DNA from: Pseudoneobacillus sp052180215
GTDB taxonomy: Bacteria > Bacillota > Bacilli > Bacillales > Cytobacillaceae
Direction: 5' to 3'
DNA: 64,000 nt
Assembly: GCF_052180215.1 (NCBI RefSeq)
Contig: NZ_CP197471.1
Span: 406,001-470,000, forward strand
The notes under the pieces are model-generated. The model saw only the letters and a list, made by a program, of their open reading frames with translations. It had not been told where the DNA came from and made no database searches. Below, in pieces: positions 23,256 to 31,065 of this stretch (the first letter of the stretch is position 1; every line of letters starts with the position of its first letter). The position numbers and the translations under genes are program-made.

Positions 23256-23552
23256 ATGAAACACATTACAGCTAAAGAAGTAGAAAACTTATTAAATGAT
23301 AAAAAGGTATTAAATATTATCGATGTTCGTGAAGTGGACGAAGTACGTGCAGGAAAAATTCCTGGTGCAGTAAATATTCCATTAGGTTTATTAGAATTCC
23401 GTATGCATGAATTAGACAAGTCAAAAGAATACGTTATGGTTTGTCGTTCAGGCGGAAGAAGTGGAAATGCATCAATGTTCTTAGAAAGCCAAGGTTTTAA
23501 TGTGATTAACATGACTGGCGGAATGCTAGCTTGGGAAGGAAATGTTGAGTAA
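23256..23552 (+). CDS. Cytosolic single-domain rhodanese
   Basis: 98 residues, one full rhodanese domain: IIDVREVDEVRAGKIPGAVNIPLG and the active-site loop MVCRSGGRSGNAS (Cys63). AAGGAGAGGAAG precedes the ATG. It differs from the preceding gene in lacking an anchor. CRSGGRS is a standard six-residue sulfurtransferase loop. Together with cstR and the glutaredoxin gene it forms a short sulfane-sulfur response cluster. Confidence 0.9.
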   Translation: MKHITAKEVENLLNDKKVLNIIDVREVDEVRAGKIPGAVNIPLGLLEFRMHELDKSKEYVMVCRSGGRSGNASMFLESQGFNVINMTGGMLAWEGNVE

Positions 23553-23614
23553 TTTTTCACATCTTCTATAGTTGAGGAATAAGAGTACTATAAATCATTA
23601 TGAGGTGATTGATA

Positions 23615-23848
23615 ATGAATTCAATTACGGTTTATACAACAACACGTTGTCCTTACTGTGTGATGTTAAAAAATTTCTTAACTGATCAAAATATTCCTTT
23701 TAAAGAAGTAAACGTTGAAACGAATCCAGCTATTATGCAGCAAATTGTAAGAACAACTGGCCAAATGGGTGTACCGCAAACAGATATTAATGGAAAATGG
23801 GTACTAGGATTTGATCCAAATGGCATTATGCAGGCGTTAAAAAACTAG
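23615..23848 (+). CDS. Glutaredoxin family protein
   Basis: 77 residues from ATG 23615, which has GAGGTGA seven bases upstream; the in-frame TTG at 23609 lies inside the spacing. The active site is TTRCPYCVMLKNFL (Cys11, Cys14), the cis-Pro region GVPQTDINGKWVLGFDP. CPYC-type glutaredoxins reduce mixed disulfides; in a Bacillus that uses bacillithiol it would act like a bacilliredoxin/NrdH-type protein. Here it probably regenerates rhodaneses or the selenoproteins encoded just downstream. Confidence 0.88.
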   Translation: MNSITVYTTTRCPYCVMLKNFLTDQNIPFKEVNVETNPAIMQQIVRTTGQMGVPQTDINGKWVLGFDPNGIMQALKN

Positions 23849-23862
23849 GATATAAAATAATG

Positions 23863-23894
23863 AAAGGAGGGAACATTCGATTGTTCCTTCCTTT
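23863..23894 (+). terminator. Hairpin between glutaredoxin and HesB-like genes
   Basis: A 13-bp stem AAAGGAGGGAACA/TGTTCCTTCCTTT with loop TTCGAT and one G-T pair. There is no clear T-run, so it may attenuate or protect mRNA rather than terminate. Confidence 0.55.
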
Positions 23895-23929
23895 GATGTA
23901 TTGGTTAATGGAAGATGAGGTGAGAACAT

Positions 23930-24217
23930 ATGGCAAAGGTTACAGACGCAGCAATTACAGCAATAAAAAATGAACTTCAAGACCTTATCTCAGAGGGAGT
24001 AAAGCCGTTAATCCGTTTAAATATGGGAATTGGCTGAGGTGGTCCGCAGCTTCGTCTGACTCTGGAGGAGTCAGCTTTAGACAATGATGAAATAACAGAA
24101 TTAGATGGTATTCAGTTTTTAGTAAATGCCAGGGATAGAGTCTATTTTGAAAATGTAAAAATTGATTACATGAGGACTTTATTCGGTGGAGGACAGTTTA
24201 CAGTAGTATATCTTTAA
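23930..24217 (+). CDS. HesB-like selenoprotein, second copy (Sec36)
   Basis: 95 residues, the same length as the copy at 3293. It runs from ATG 23930 through TGA at 24035-24037 (codon 36) to TAA at 24215. The context is again MGIG-U-GGPQLRL and the ending FGGGQFTVVYL. Elsewhere the two copies differ freely, but 3386-3444 and its counterpart 24023-24081 are almost identical in DNA, as expected if an RNA signal is conserved. GAGGTGAG is the ribosome site. The tiny double-TGA gene follows after 54 bp with no terminator between them. Confidence 0.88.
24038..24074 (+). promoter_or_regulatory. Bacterial SECIS element, second HesB copy
   Basis: A 7-bp stem CTGACTC (24056-24062)/GAGTCAG (24068-24074) with loop TGGAG. 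Compared with the first copy, the G-T pair becomes A-T, preserving the stem. Confidence 0.82.
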
Positions 24218-24271
24218 TTTAAACTCTAATCAAAAATGCAGACTATGTTTGCAAAGGGAAGAGTGATCAAA

Positions 24272-24427
24272 GTGGAAAAAGAAAATAAAAAAATGAATGA
24301 CTGTAACACAGGTTCTTGAGGTATCAATCAAAACCAACCAAACCAGAAAAAAGGAACTCCTATATGACCTGGTACATTGGTTTGGCTCCTGGTAGGAGTC
24401 ATTTTATTAATACAGAAAATTTTTTAA
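24272..24427 (+). CDS. Putative tiny membrane selenoprotein with two in-frame TGA codons
   Basis: The frame from GTG 24272 (GGGAAG ten bases upstream; ATG 24293 is an alternative) reads through TGA at 24317-24319 and 24365-24367 to TAA at 24425. The product has 51 residues: a charged N-terminus, MNDCNTGS-U-GIN, an Asn/Gln-rich linker, GTPI-U-PG, and a membrane helix TLVWLLVGVILLIQKIF. The Cys-x4-Sec arrangement and a Sec just before the helix suggest a redox pair at the membrane surface. The second TGA has a SECIS-like hairpin; the first has no clear one. I know no matching family. Location straight after a HesB-like selenoprotein gene supports Sec decoding. Not proven to be expressed. Confidence 0.62.
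24384..24400 (+). promoter_or_regulatory. SECIS-like hairpin after the second TGA
   Basis: GGCTCC/GGAGTC (one G-T pair) with loop TGGTA begins 17 bases after the TGA at 24365. The loop is almost the same as in both HesB SECIS elements (TGGAA, TGGAG). An alternative pairing, ACTCCTA (24356-24362) with TAGGAGT (24393-24399), would place the TGA inside a larger loop. Confidence 0.6.
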
Positions 24428-24453
24428 AAGGGCTCTTTTTGGGCTCTTTTTTT
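24426..24453 (+). terminator. Probable intrinsic terminator
   Basis: AAAAGGGC pairs with GCTCTTTT (one G-T) around a T-rich loop and is followed by further T residues, overlapping the stop of the double-TGA gene. Confidence 0.65.
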
Positions 24454-25055
24454 ATTTGTTAAGCTTTGTTATTATTCATTGTTGATTTTCGTTAGATATA
24501 AGAATTAATAGGCGAAGAAATTCCGACTAATGTATATAGAGAAAGCTAAAGAAGCAGATACAAGCGGAGATATTCCGATTAACGGCTCTAAATACGACAG
24601 AAACCCAAAGGTTTGGATAGGATAACCGGAAAAACTCCCCCTATTTTTAAGGAAATATGGGTATTTCCCAAAATAAACGGAATTTTTCCGTTTATTTTTC
24701 AACACATTGAAATCAATATTCAGTGATAACATAGCCATTTGTTAAAGTGAAAGATTAATTTGATTTAAAGTATTTATAAACTATGGAATGTTAATATATT
24801 TTCTAAATTATAAGAAGATTATGGTAAAATGCTGGGTATAGAACAAAAGTCATTTTAAAAGGCTCTTTTCTAAAACTTTGTTGTTTTTAAAACTAATAAA
24901 GAATGATTTTACATAAGAATTTGATTAAAATTCTTTAGGAAACTAGAAAAGAGCTGCTCACTCATTAAGGGAAGCTGTAAAAATCCAGCTTTTGGGATTT
25001 TTACGAAAACAACCTTTTAAAAACGAATGCAATGATGTTAGGAGAAGAAATCATT
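24454..25055. other. 600-bp intergenic stretch with three inverted repeats, no gene seen
   Basis: No convincing reading frame on either strand. It holds a hairpin around 24673-24703 (AATAAACGGAA/TTCCGTTTATT). An 11-bp perfect repeat GCTCTTTTCTA (24862-24872)/TAGAAAAGAGC (24944-24954) spans about 90 bases, with an inner AAGAATTT/AAATTCTT stem. A perfect 10-bp stem lies at 24977-25004 (GTAAAAATCC/GGATTTTTAC). The segment from about 24840 could be a structured leader of the deaminase gene or a decayed small element. Confidence 0.5.
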
Positions 25056-25484
25056 ATGTTAAACGTAAGACCATTGGAAAGTAGAGACTATGATTTGATA
25101 AAAGCTGCCGAAGAGGTAATTATAAAAAATTATAGGTATGGAAGGCATCATATTGGTTCAGCGGTAAGAACAACATCTGACCAAGTTTTTGCTGCTGTAC
25201 ATGTTGAAGCAAATGTAGGCAGAATAACAGTATGTGGTGAAGCTATGGCAATTGGAAAGTCTATCTCTGAAGGAGATCATGAATTTGATACGATTGTAGC
25301 CGTTGCCCACCCTCATCCACATGAAGATATAGAAAAATGCTGGGTTGTAGCTCCTTGTGGCATGTGTAGAGAATTAATAAGTGATTATGGAAAAGATACA
25401 GATGTCATCATTTCTTACAATGGAGAGTTAGTAAAATGCAATGTGATGGAGCTATTGCCTGAAAAGTATACAAGTGAAGTATAA
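25056..25484 (+). CDS. Cytidine deaminase-like zinc enzyme
   Basis: 142 residues from ATG 25056 (GGAG 11 bases upstream). Zinc and catalytic residues are visible in TVCGEAMAIG (Cys and proton-shuttle Glu) and APCGMCRELI (PCxxC). The N-terminal IGSAVRTTSDQVFAAVHVEANVGR is the substrate-binding strand of the cytidine/blasticidin-S deaminase family. It is somewhat longer than housekeeping Cdd and more like the blasticidin deaminase/CDA-like group, so the substrate is uncertain. Single-gene unit with its own terminator. Confidence 0.85.
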   Translation: MLNVRPLESRDYDLIKAAEEVIIKNYRYGRHHIGSAVRTTSDQVFAAVHVEANVGRITVCGEAMAIGKSISEGDHEFDTIVAVAHPHPHEDIEKCWVVAPCGMCRELISDYGKDTDVIISYNGELVKCNVMELLPEKYTSEV

Positions 25485-25490
25485 AAATAT

Positions 25491-25531
25491 GTGACAGGAT
25501 CAGAGTGTATAGGACTCTGATCTTGTCTTTT
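25491..25531 (+). terminator. Intrinsic terminator
   Basis: GACAGGATCAGAGT pairs with ACTCTGATCTTGTC (one G-T pair) around a short loop, followed by TTTTTT. Confidence 0.9.
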
Positions 25532-25618
25532 TTATCGGCATCCATCCTCAAGTGAGGGAACCTTATTATTGATTCACCATACAATCTGAATTTTAAATAA
25601 GAAAGTAACAAACAAAAA

Positions 25619-25639
25619 GACTGCCGCAAAAGCGACAGT
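25619..25639 (-). terminator. Terminator-like hairpin after the second CoA-disulfide reductase gene
   Basis: GACTGCCGC/GCGACAGTC forms a short imperfect stem around AAAA on the minus strand, with T residues downstream in that direction. Confidence 0.6.
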
Positions 25640-25650
25640 CCAAGCTATTA

Positions 25651-27561
25651 TTAAGATCCCTTTTTGATAGTGGTTACATAGACTTTTTCATTTCTTTCTG
25701 TTCTTACTAAAGTGTGCTGATTTTTTTGGCACCATGCGGATATATCCTTTGTAAAATTACAATCGGTTGTTGAAATTTGTAGGTACTCTCTATTTTCAAG
25801 CTTCTTCATATTTTTATGAACTTCCATGATTGGACCAGGACAAGATAATCCAGCAGCGTCAATTTTAATAGCTACTTCCACTTCCTCAGCAGCACCTTGA
25901 GCTGCTTTCTTAACAGTCTGATTGAAAACGGCAGAGTAAGTTTTCCATCCTCCGTCTAAATTTTTCACATCATAACCATTTTCCTTCAGAATTCTTGAAG
26001 CTAAATAACCTCTTAAGCCAACCTGACATGCTACATAAATCGTTTGATCCTTTGGAATATCATTTAAACGTTCACGAATTTCACCAAGCGGGATATTAAT
26101 AGAACCTTTAATGAAGCCCATTTCTCTTTCAATTGGTTCTCTGACATCAATGAGCAGTCCGCCGTTTCCAACAATTTCATCGATCTCATCCCATTGAACC
26201 GTAGATACGTCTCCTTCCATGATATTAGTAGCCACATAACCTGCCATATTAACAGGGTCTTTGGCAGATGAAAATGGAGGTGCGTATGATAATTCAATTT
26301 CGGTTAAATCATAAACAGAAAGATTACCTTTAATAGCGGTTGAAATGACATCAATACGTTTATCAGCACCATCCTCACCGACTGCTTGTGCCCCGTAAAT
26401 TGCACCAGTTTCAGGATTGAATAGTAACTTGAATGCAATCGGTGCAGCACCTGGGTAGTATCCAGCATGAGAACTTGGATGAATGTGAACAGCTTGATAG
26501 TTTTTGCCTAATTGTTTAAGTTGTTTTTCATTTAATCCAGTAGAAGCTACCGCTAAGTCAAAGACTTTTGCAATGACTGTACCTAAAGTACCTTTGTACT
26601 TTTCATTTTTGCCATACACATTATTTGCAACGATACGTCCTTGGCGGTTGGCTGGTCCAGCAAGCGGGATCATCGCTGCATTACCATTAATATAATCTTT
26701 TACCTCAATAGCATCACCAATCGCATAGATGTTAGGATCATTGGTTTGTAGATATTCATTTACTTGAATACCGCCACGTCCGCCTACGTCTAATCCAGCC
26801 ATAACAGCCAATTTATTTTCTGGGCTTACACCGATGGATAAAATGGACATGTCAGTACAGATTTTTGTGCCACTTGCAAGCTCAATCGTACCACCTGGTT
26901 TAAAGGCTTTTACGCCATCTTCTAAAATTAAGTCGACACCCTTATCTCTTAAGTGAGAGTGAACGATAGAGGCCATTTCGTAATCAATGGGTGCCATTAC
27001 TTGTTTGCCAAGTTCAACGACAGTCACTTCAATCCCGCGTTCTACTAGGTTTTCAGCCATTTCTAAGCCGATAAAGCCTCCGCCAATAACAACGGCTCTT
27101 TTAGGGTGTTGCTCGTCCACAAACGTTTTAATTCTATCTGTATCAGGAATATTTCTTAGGGTAAATACGTTTTTAGCATCGGCTAAACCTTCAATATTTG
27201 GAACAATTGGTTTCGCCCCAGGTGAGAGAATTAATGTATCGTAGCTTTCATCATATACTTCATTTGTTCGAAGGTTTTTAGCTGAAATCGTCTTTTTCTC
27301 ACGATTGATTTCTACTACTTCAGTCAGATTGCGAATATCTAAATTAAATTTCTTACTCATTCCTTCAACTGTTTGTACTAAAAGTTTATTACGATCCTTA
27401 ATCGTTTCTCCAATATAATAAGGTAAACCGCAATTAGCAAAGGATATATGTTCGCCACGTTCAAAAAGAACGATGGTTGATGTTTCATCTAATCTTCTTA
27501 ATCTAGCTGCTGCAGTAGCGCCTCCGGCAACTCCACCTACAATGATGATTTTCTTAGACAT
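25651..27561 (-). CDS. CoA-disulfide reductase-rhodanese-TusA triple fusion
   Basis: 636 residues. Residues 1-545 are closely similar to the 20438-22084 product, including Cys44 in SFANCGLPYYIG and rhodanese Cys512 in CQVGLRG. About 20 residues of linker (KKAAQGAAEEVEVA) lead to a full TusA domain (566-636) with GLSCPGPIMEVHKNM (Cys574). The fusion links persulfide reduction, a sulfurtransferase and a sulfur carrier in one chain, so sulfane sulfur could pass from TusA to rhodanese to the flavin site. Promoter elements resemble those of the shorter paralogue, and the two genes seem to be a duplication that included upstream DNA. Confidence 0.92.
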   Translation of the reverse strand: MSKKIIIVGGVAGGATAAARLRRLDETSTIVLFERGEHISFANCGLPYYIGETIKDRNKLLVQTVEGMSKKFNLDIRNLTEVVEINREKKTISAKNLRTNEVYDESYDTLILSPGAKPIVPNIEGLADAKNVFTLRNIPDTDRIKTFVDEQHPKRAVVIGGGFIGLEMAENLVERGIEVTVVELGKQVMAPIDYEMASIVHSHLRDKGVDLILEDGVKAFKPGGTIELASGTKICTDMSILSIGVSPENKLAVMAGLDVGGRGGIQVNEYLQTNDPNIYAIGDAIEVKDYINGNAAMIPLAGPANRQGRIVANNVYGKNEKYKGTLGTVIAKVFDLAVASTGLNEKQLKQLGKNYQAVHIHPSSHAGYYPGAAPIAFKLLFNPETGAIYGAQAVGEDGADKRIDVISTAIKGNLSVYDLTEIELSYAPPFSSAKDPVNMAGYVATNIMEGDVSTVQWDEIDEIVGNGGLLIDVREPIEREMGFIKGSINIPLGEIRERLNDIPKDQTIYVACQVGLRGYLASRILKENGYDVKNLDGGWKTYSAVFNQTVKKAAQGAAEEVEVAIKIDAAGLSCPGPIMEVHKNMKKLENREYLQISTTDCNFTKDISAWCQKNQHTLVRTERNEKVYVTTIKKGS

Positions 27562-27706
27562 GTGTATTTCCTCCTTTAAAATGAAACCGAAAATAATGAA
27601 TGTGATAATTTTGTGAAATAATTCACAAATAGGAATATAAAAGTGTGAAATGTTTCACAAATGACACCGAGGGCAACAATGTTTTTTAAAAAATAGGTAT
27701 TGTTTT

Positions 27707-27768
27707 ATGCCCTGTAGGGTATCTGTTATCTATACTTATATACTATAGCGATAGTAATAAATTATCAA
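27707..27768 (-). promoter_or_regulatory. Promoter with CstR-like operator for the triple-fusion gene
   Basis: Minus-strand TTGATA (27768-27763), a 17-bp spacer and TAGTAT (27745-27740) match the layout of the shorter paralogue. The downstream operator ATGCCCTGTAGGGTAT (27707-27722) is kept; the one over the -10 box has decayed to ATACTATAGCGATAGT. A shared CACAAAAAAGACAAAAAG block lies farther upstream at both genes (about 22283 and 27810). The rest of 27562-27951 holds nothing else I can name. Confidence 0.68.
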
Positions 27769-27951
27769 TATAAAATGATGAAATCTTTATATGAAATGTG
27801 ATTCCTAGACACAAAAAAGACAAAAAGGAAATGTGTATTTTATTTAGATACACGAAGTTCCAGCTTGTACTGTGGCATATGGGAAAAGACCCCCGAATAG
27901 AATGGGTGAAGGGAGATTGATAATCAAAATTAAAGAAAAGTTGGGAGAATC

Positions 27952-28992
27952 ATGGGGAAAACGAAATGGATTATTTTACTGATAGTAGCCATTAGTTTTT
28001 TAGGGTTGGTCGGATGTTCACAAAAAACATCAACTGAAAAAGAATTAGAGAAAAAAATAACCGAATTAGAGAAACAGCTTGATATGGAAAAGGAAGAAAA
28101 AGAAGCAGCATTAAAGAAAATGGAGGAATTAGAAAAAGAAGCGCAGAAGATAGAAGAAGAAAAACCAGTTGTCGTTACAGTAGTCGAACCAAATACAAAA
28201 GAGGTTATTAAGACCTTTAATCCGGGTGAGATGGGCTATGAAACAGATTTAGAAAAGTATAAAAAGGAAATTGGGAGCTGGGTCAAAGCAGCAGCAAGAG
28301 GAACGGAAACAAAATCAGGTTATGACCAACGAATGATTCCCGACAAAGTCGGTGAAAATGGCGAAATTATCAAAGGAAAACCTAGAGTAATACTCGAGGA
28401 ATCGGAATTATTGGAGAAGGTACTGGCTGCATCGGTTAAAGGGGGAACGGTAGAGTTGCCGCTTTATGTAACGGAAAGTGGTTACAAGCTAGAGGAGGTT
28501 CCACAATTAGGGGAAGTGGTAGTTGCTACCTACCAGACTCATTTTGACAGCAGTGTAGCAGGAAGAACGAAGAATATCGAGCTTTCAGCACAGGCGATTA
28601 ACAACGTAATCCTTGGAGTTGGGGATGTTTTTTCCTTTAATACAACTGTTGGACCAAGTGATGCTGAACATGGATATCAAAAGGCAATGGAAGCTGTGAA
28701 TGGAAAATTAGTCGAAGGAATTGGCGGAGGAATTTGCCAAACCTCATCAACCTTGTTTAATGCTGTCGATCAAATCGGAGTCGACTATGTGGAAAAACAT
28801 CATCATTCAGTAAATGTTGGATATGTTCCTAAAGGTAGGGATGCAACCGTCTCATACGGAGGGCTAGACTTTAGATTTGAAAATACAACAGGAGTGCCTT
28901 TGTTATTAAAGGCTTCTATGAGTAAAGGGACGTTAACAGTGGAGGTAAGAACTTCAAAAGCCAATCAAAGCTTAATAAAAAAAGTAAACTAA
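27952..28992 (+). CDS. VanW-family lipoprotein
   Basis: 346 residues. Signal peptide with lipobox LVGC (Cys22), then a charged coiled coil (about 27-75, EKELEKKITELEKQLDMEKEEK), an alpha/beta region, and a VanW domain (about 190-320): THFDSSVAGRTKNIELSAQAINN, GDVFSFNTTVGPSDAEHGYQKA, GIGGGICQTSSTLFNAV and HHSVNVGYVPKGRDATVSYG. It should be tethered to the outer face of the membrane. The domain is common in Bacillaceae, perhaps in cell-wall biology; its biochemical role is not known. Weak TTGGGAG ribosome site. Confidence 0.88.
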   Translation: MGKTKWIILLIVAISFLGLVGCSQKTSTEKELEKKITELEKQLDMEKEEKEAALKKMEELEKEAQKIEEEKPVVVTVVEPNTKEVIKTFNPGEMGYETDLEKYKKEIGSWVKAAARGTETKSGYDQRMIPDKVGENGEIIKGKPRVILEESELLEKVLAASVKGGTVELPLYVTESGYKLEEVPQLGEVVVATYQTHFDSSVAGRTKNIELSAQAINNVILGVGDVFSFNTTVGPSDAEHGYQKAMEAVNGKLVEGIGGGICQTSSTLFNAVDQIGVDYVEKHHHSVNVGYVPKGRDATVSYGGLDFRFENTTGVPLLLKASMSKGTLTVEVRTSKANQSLIKKVN

Positions 28993-28997
28993 TAAAT

Positions 28998-29021
28998 CCC
29001 CCTTGCGACGTCGCAAGGGGG
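28998..29021. terminator. Palindromic terminator
   Basis: CCCCCTTGCGA and its complement form a 24-bp perfect palindrome right after the VanW gene. The T-run is short. Confidence 0.75.
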
Positions 29022-29075
29022 TATTTGTTTAGCTTAAGAAAGTATATCAGTGCTAAACGGGCGCATCCGCTTTTC

Positions 29076-30233
29076 TTATTGAAGAGGAAGCCATTTTACT
29101 TTCCAAATGCCTTCTTGGTTTTTTACTAACCCAAAGCCAATTCCTTCTTCTTCATTAATAATAATGTTAGCATGAGTCTCATCGATAAGTTCCTCTCTTA
29201 ACGGGTTATCTTTAGTTCGATGCTTAATGCGTTCCATCATGTCTTTTTGATAATATTGGTTGATCGATTTATTGGCAGCTTCTAAATAATCTTCAAGTGA
29301 AGCAAACACAGGTATTTGGTCCGGATCATCAATAAATAAGGCATATTGTTTATCGTAATCTTTTTGTTCCTCTGCATACCAATATAATTGGAAAACTTCA
29401 TATGGTGTTAAATCCTTTAAAGAATTATTTTTTGTTTTAACTAATAATGTTTCGTAAATGTTTTGGAGATGGGAAGGTAATACAAACTGTAAATCATCAT
29501 TGATGGTAAAAAGATGATCGGTTGTAATCGATTCTTTTTCTCCTGGCTGCATGATTTTTAAAAAGGAAATGACATCTGGAATATCTGAACCAGACTTATA
29601 ATAAGCGGTATATTGATTAACCAGCATTTTAACTTCTTTTTCGGTTCCCGGCATCATTCCTAAAATGGATTCGAGCTGTTGTTGCTGCTCAAAACTGAAA
29701 ACAATCTCTTCTGAAGTTCCCTCTTCAATAGGCAATGCTTTAAGAGATTTTTGTGATGGATAAAAGACCATTCTTGAAGGATTTTTAATGTCCTTTTCAT
29801 CGTAAAAAATAACCTTTCCCTCAACAGTGGTTCTACCAACAAAGTAAGCTGTTCTTAAACCTGATTGGGTCGTTTTTGCTCCGTCCGTTGCATAATCATT
29901 TTTAAGTGTCCAGCCATTTAAAACCTCACCATCTGACATGTTTTCATAAACAGATTTGTGATCTATAGCTTCTGTTTTGTGGGATGATGATCCACTAATA
30001 TTTTCTATAGGGCCACCATATTGATTCCCAATAAACGCTCCAATCAAGATGAAAAAAGCGGACATAGCTAAACCGGTTAATATTTTTGGAAATAAGTCTA
30101 CTTTTTTCTTTATTCTAACATTCGAGCTTCGTATTTTTCTGCGAACTTGTTGCCTTTCTAATTCTGTTAAAGTGGATTGAGGGGACATTGATTCATTTAA
30201 AACACGTTTGACTTCTTGACCTAAATTATCCAT
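29076..30233 (-). CDS. Membrane protein partner of the ECF sigma factor (putative anti-sigma)
   Basis: 385 residues from ATG 30233 (AGAGGTG six bases upstream). A cytoplasmic N-terminus of about 48 residues is followed by one membrane helix (49-70, PKILTGLAMSAFFILIGAFIG) and a large outer part without a domain I recognise. Its start overlaps the sigma-factor gene by 8 bp. This topology and coupling are typical of anti-sigma factors, with the N-terminus binding sigma and the outer part sensing a signal. No ZAS zinc motif (HxxxCxxC) is visible. Function is inferred from context. Confidence 0.72.
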   Translation of the reverse strand: MDNLGQEVKRVLNESMSPQSTLTELERQQVRRKIRSSNVRIKKKVDLFPKILTGLAMSAFFILIGAFIGNQYGGPIENISGSSSHKTEAIDHKSVYENMSDGEVLNGWTLKNDYATDGAKTTQSGLRTAYFVGRTTVEGKVIFYDEKDIKNPSRMVFYPSQKSLKALPIEEGTSEEIVFSFEQQQQLESILGMMPGTEKEVKMLVNQYTAYYKSGSDIPDVISFLKIMQPGEKESITTDHLFTINDDLQFVLPSHLQNIYETLLVKTKNNSLKDLTPYEVFQLYWYAEEQKDYDKQYALFIDDPDQIPVFASLEDYLEAANKSINQYYQKDMMERIKHRTKDNPLREELIDETHANIIINEEEGIGFGLVKNQEGIWKVKWLPLQ

Positions 30234-30792
30234 GTAATTCACCTCTATCATTAGGGATAAAACTTTTTTTTACTTTTTCCTTTCCGCGGTATAATCTTGT
30301 TTTTACAGTAGCAATAGGAATCCCTAGAGCTTCACTAACCTCTTCCAAACTGAAATCTTGATAGTAGTAAAGGAGAAAAACTTCTCTATACTTTAGGGGA
30401 AGTGACCAAATGGCTTTCTCAAGCTCCTTATTATTACTTTTTTCAATGATCTGTTCTTCAGGCGTTTTCTTTGAATCTCTCATAAAGAAAAAAAGCTTTT
30501 CATTAATAACGGTATTCCGATAATGCCAACTTTTCATATAATCCTTACATTTATTGATGGCAATGGAATAGATCCAAGTCTTCAACGATGATTTATGGTG
30601 GAAGGTGTCTAATTTTAAATAGATGGTTACTAATACTTCCTGTGTAAGGTCACTCGTTATCTCCCAATCTTTCATATAACTATAAATTAGACTTTTAATA
30701 GCTGACCCATAGCTATTCATAATATTCTCAAGAACTTCCTCTTGGTTTTTTCCAGAGAATATAGCTTGTTCATTGACATGATTGTGTACCAT
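30226..30792 (-). CDS. ECF-type sigma-70 family factor
   Basis: 188 residues. Region 2 is visible as SLIYSYMKDWEITSDLTQEVLVTIYLKLDTFHHKSSLKTWIYSIAINKCKDYMKS, and region 4 as LPLKYREVFLLYYYQDFSLEEVSEALGIPIATVKTRLYRGKEKVKK. AAAGGAGG lies upstream of the ATG. It forms a two-gene operon with the membrane protein gene downstream. Similar in size to SigV/SigX/YlaC-type factors of Bacillus, but I cannot assign an orthologue. Confidence 0.9.
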   Translation of the reverse strand: MVHNHVNEQAIFSGKNQEEVLENIMNSYGSAIKSLIYSYMKDWEITSDLTQEVLVTIYLKLDTFHHKSSLKTWIYSIAINKCKDYMKSWHYRNTVINEKLFFFMRDSKKTPEEQIIEKSNNKELEKAIWSLPLKYREVFLLYYYQDFSLEEVSEALGIPIATVKTRLYRGKEKVKKSFIPNDRGELHG

Positions 30793-30971
30793 GTTTCGCC
30801 TCCTTTGTGAAGTTCTATCTTTAGACGAAGTAATGAAGAAAACGACTTCAATTTATTTGAAAATAATTCAGCACCTGCACGGATTCTCTTTTTCATTCCA
30901 ATATGCATAAATCTAGTATAGTTATATTTTTAATAGAAGCGGTTTAAATTCATATACTGTCCTTCTAAAAA

Positions 30972-31029
30972 CCTATTGTTAACCAAAAATAAAAATAGGT
31001 TGACAATAGGTCGGAGAATCCACTATCTT
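30972..31029 (+). promoter_or_regulatory. BirA operator overlapping the bioY promoter
   Basis: CCTATTGTTAACC (30972-30984) and GGTTGACAATAGG (30998-31010) are inverted arms matching at 12 of 13 bases, 13 bp apart, as in Bacillus BirA sites. The right arm contains the -35 box TTGACA (31000-31005); TATCTT (31024-31029) is a fair -10 with 18-bp spacing. Biotin-loaded BirA would repress. Confidence 0.85.
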
Positions 31030-31065
31030 TAACTTAGTAAGTTGATAGTTTAAGGAGGAAAATGT

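Noticed and set aside
23881..23973. 30-codon TTG frame overlapping the start of the second HesB gene, with AAAGGAGGG upstream
   Set aside because: The apparent ribosome site is the arm of a hairpin, and no counterpart precedes the first HesB copy.
24505..24738. 77-codon frame on the minus strand
   Set aside because: No ribosome site, a composition like translated intergenic DNA, and it runs over a hairpin. Not listed as a gene.
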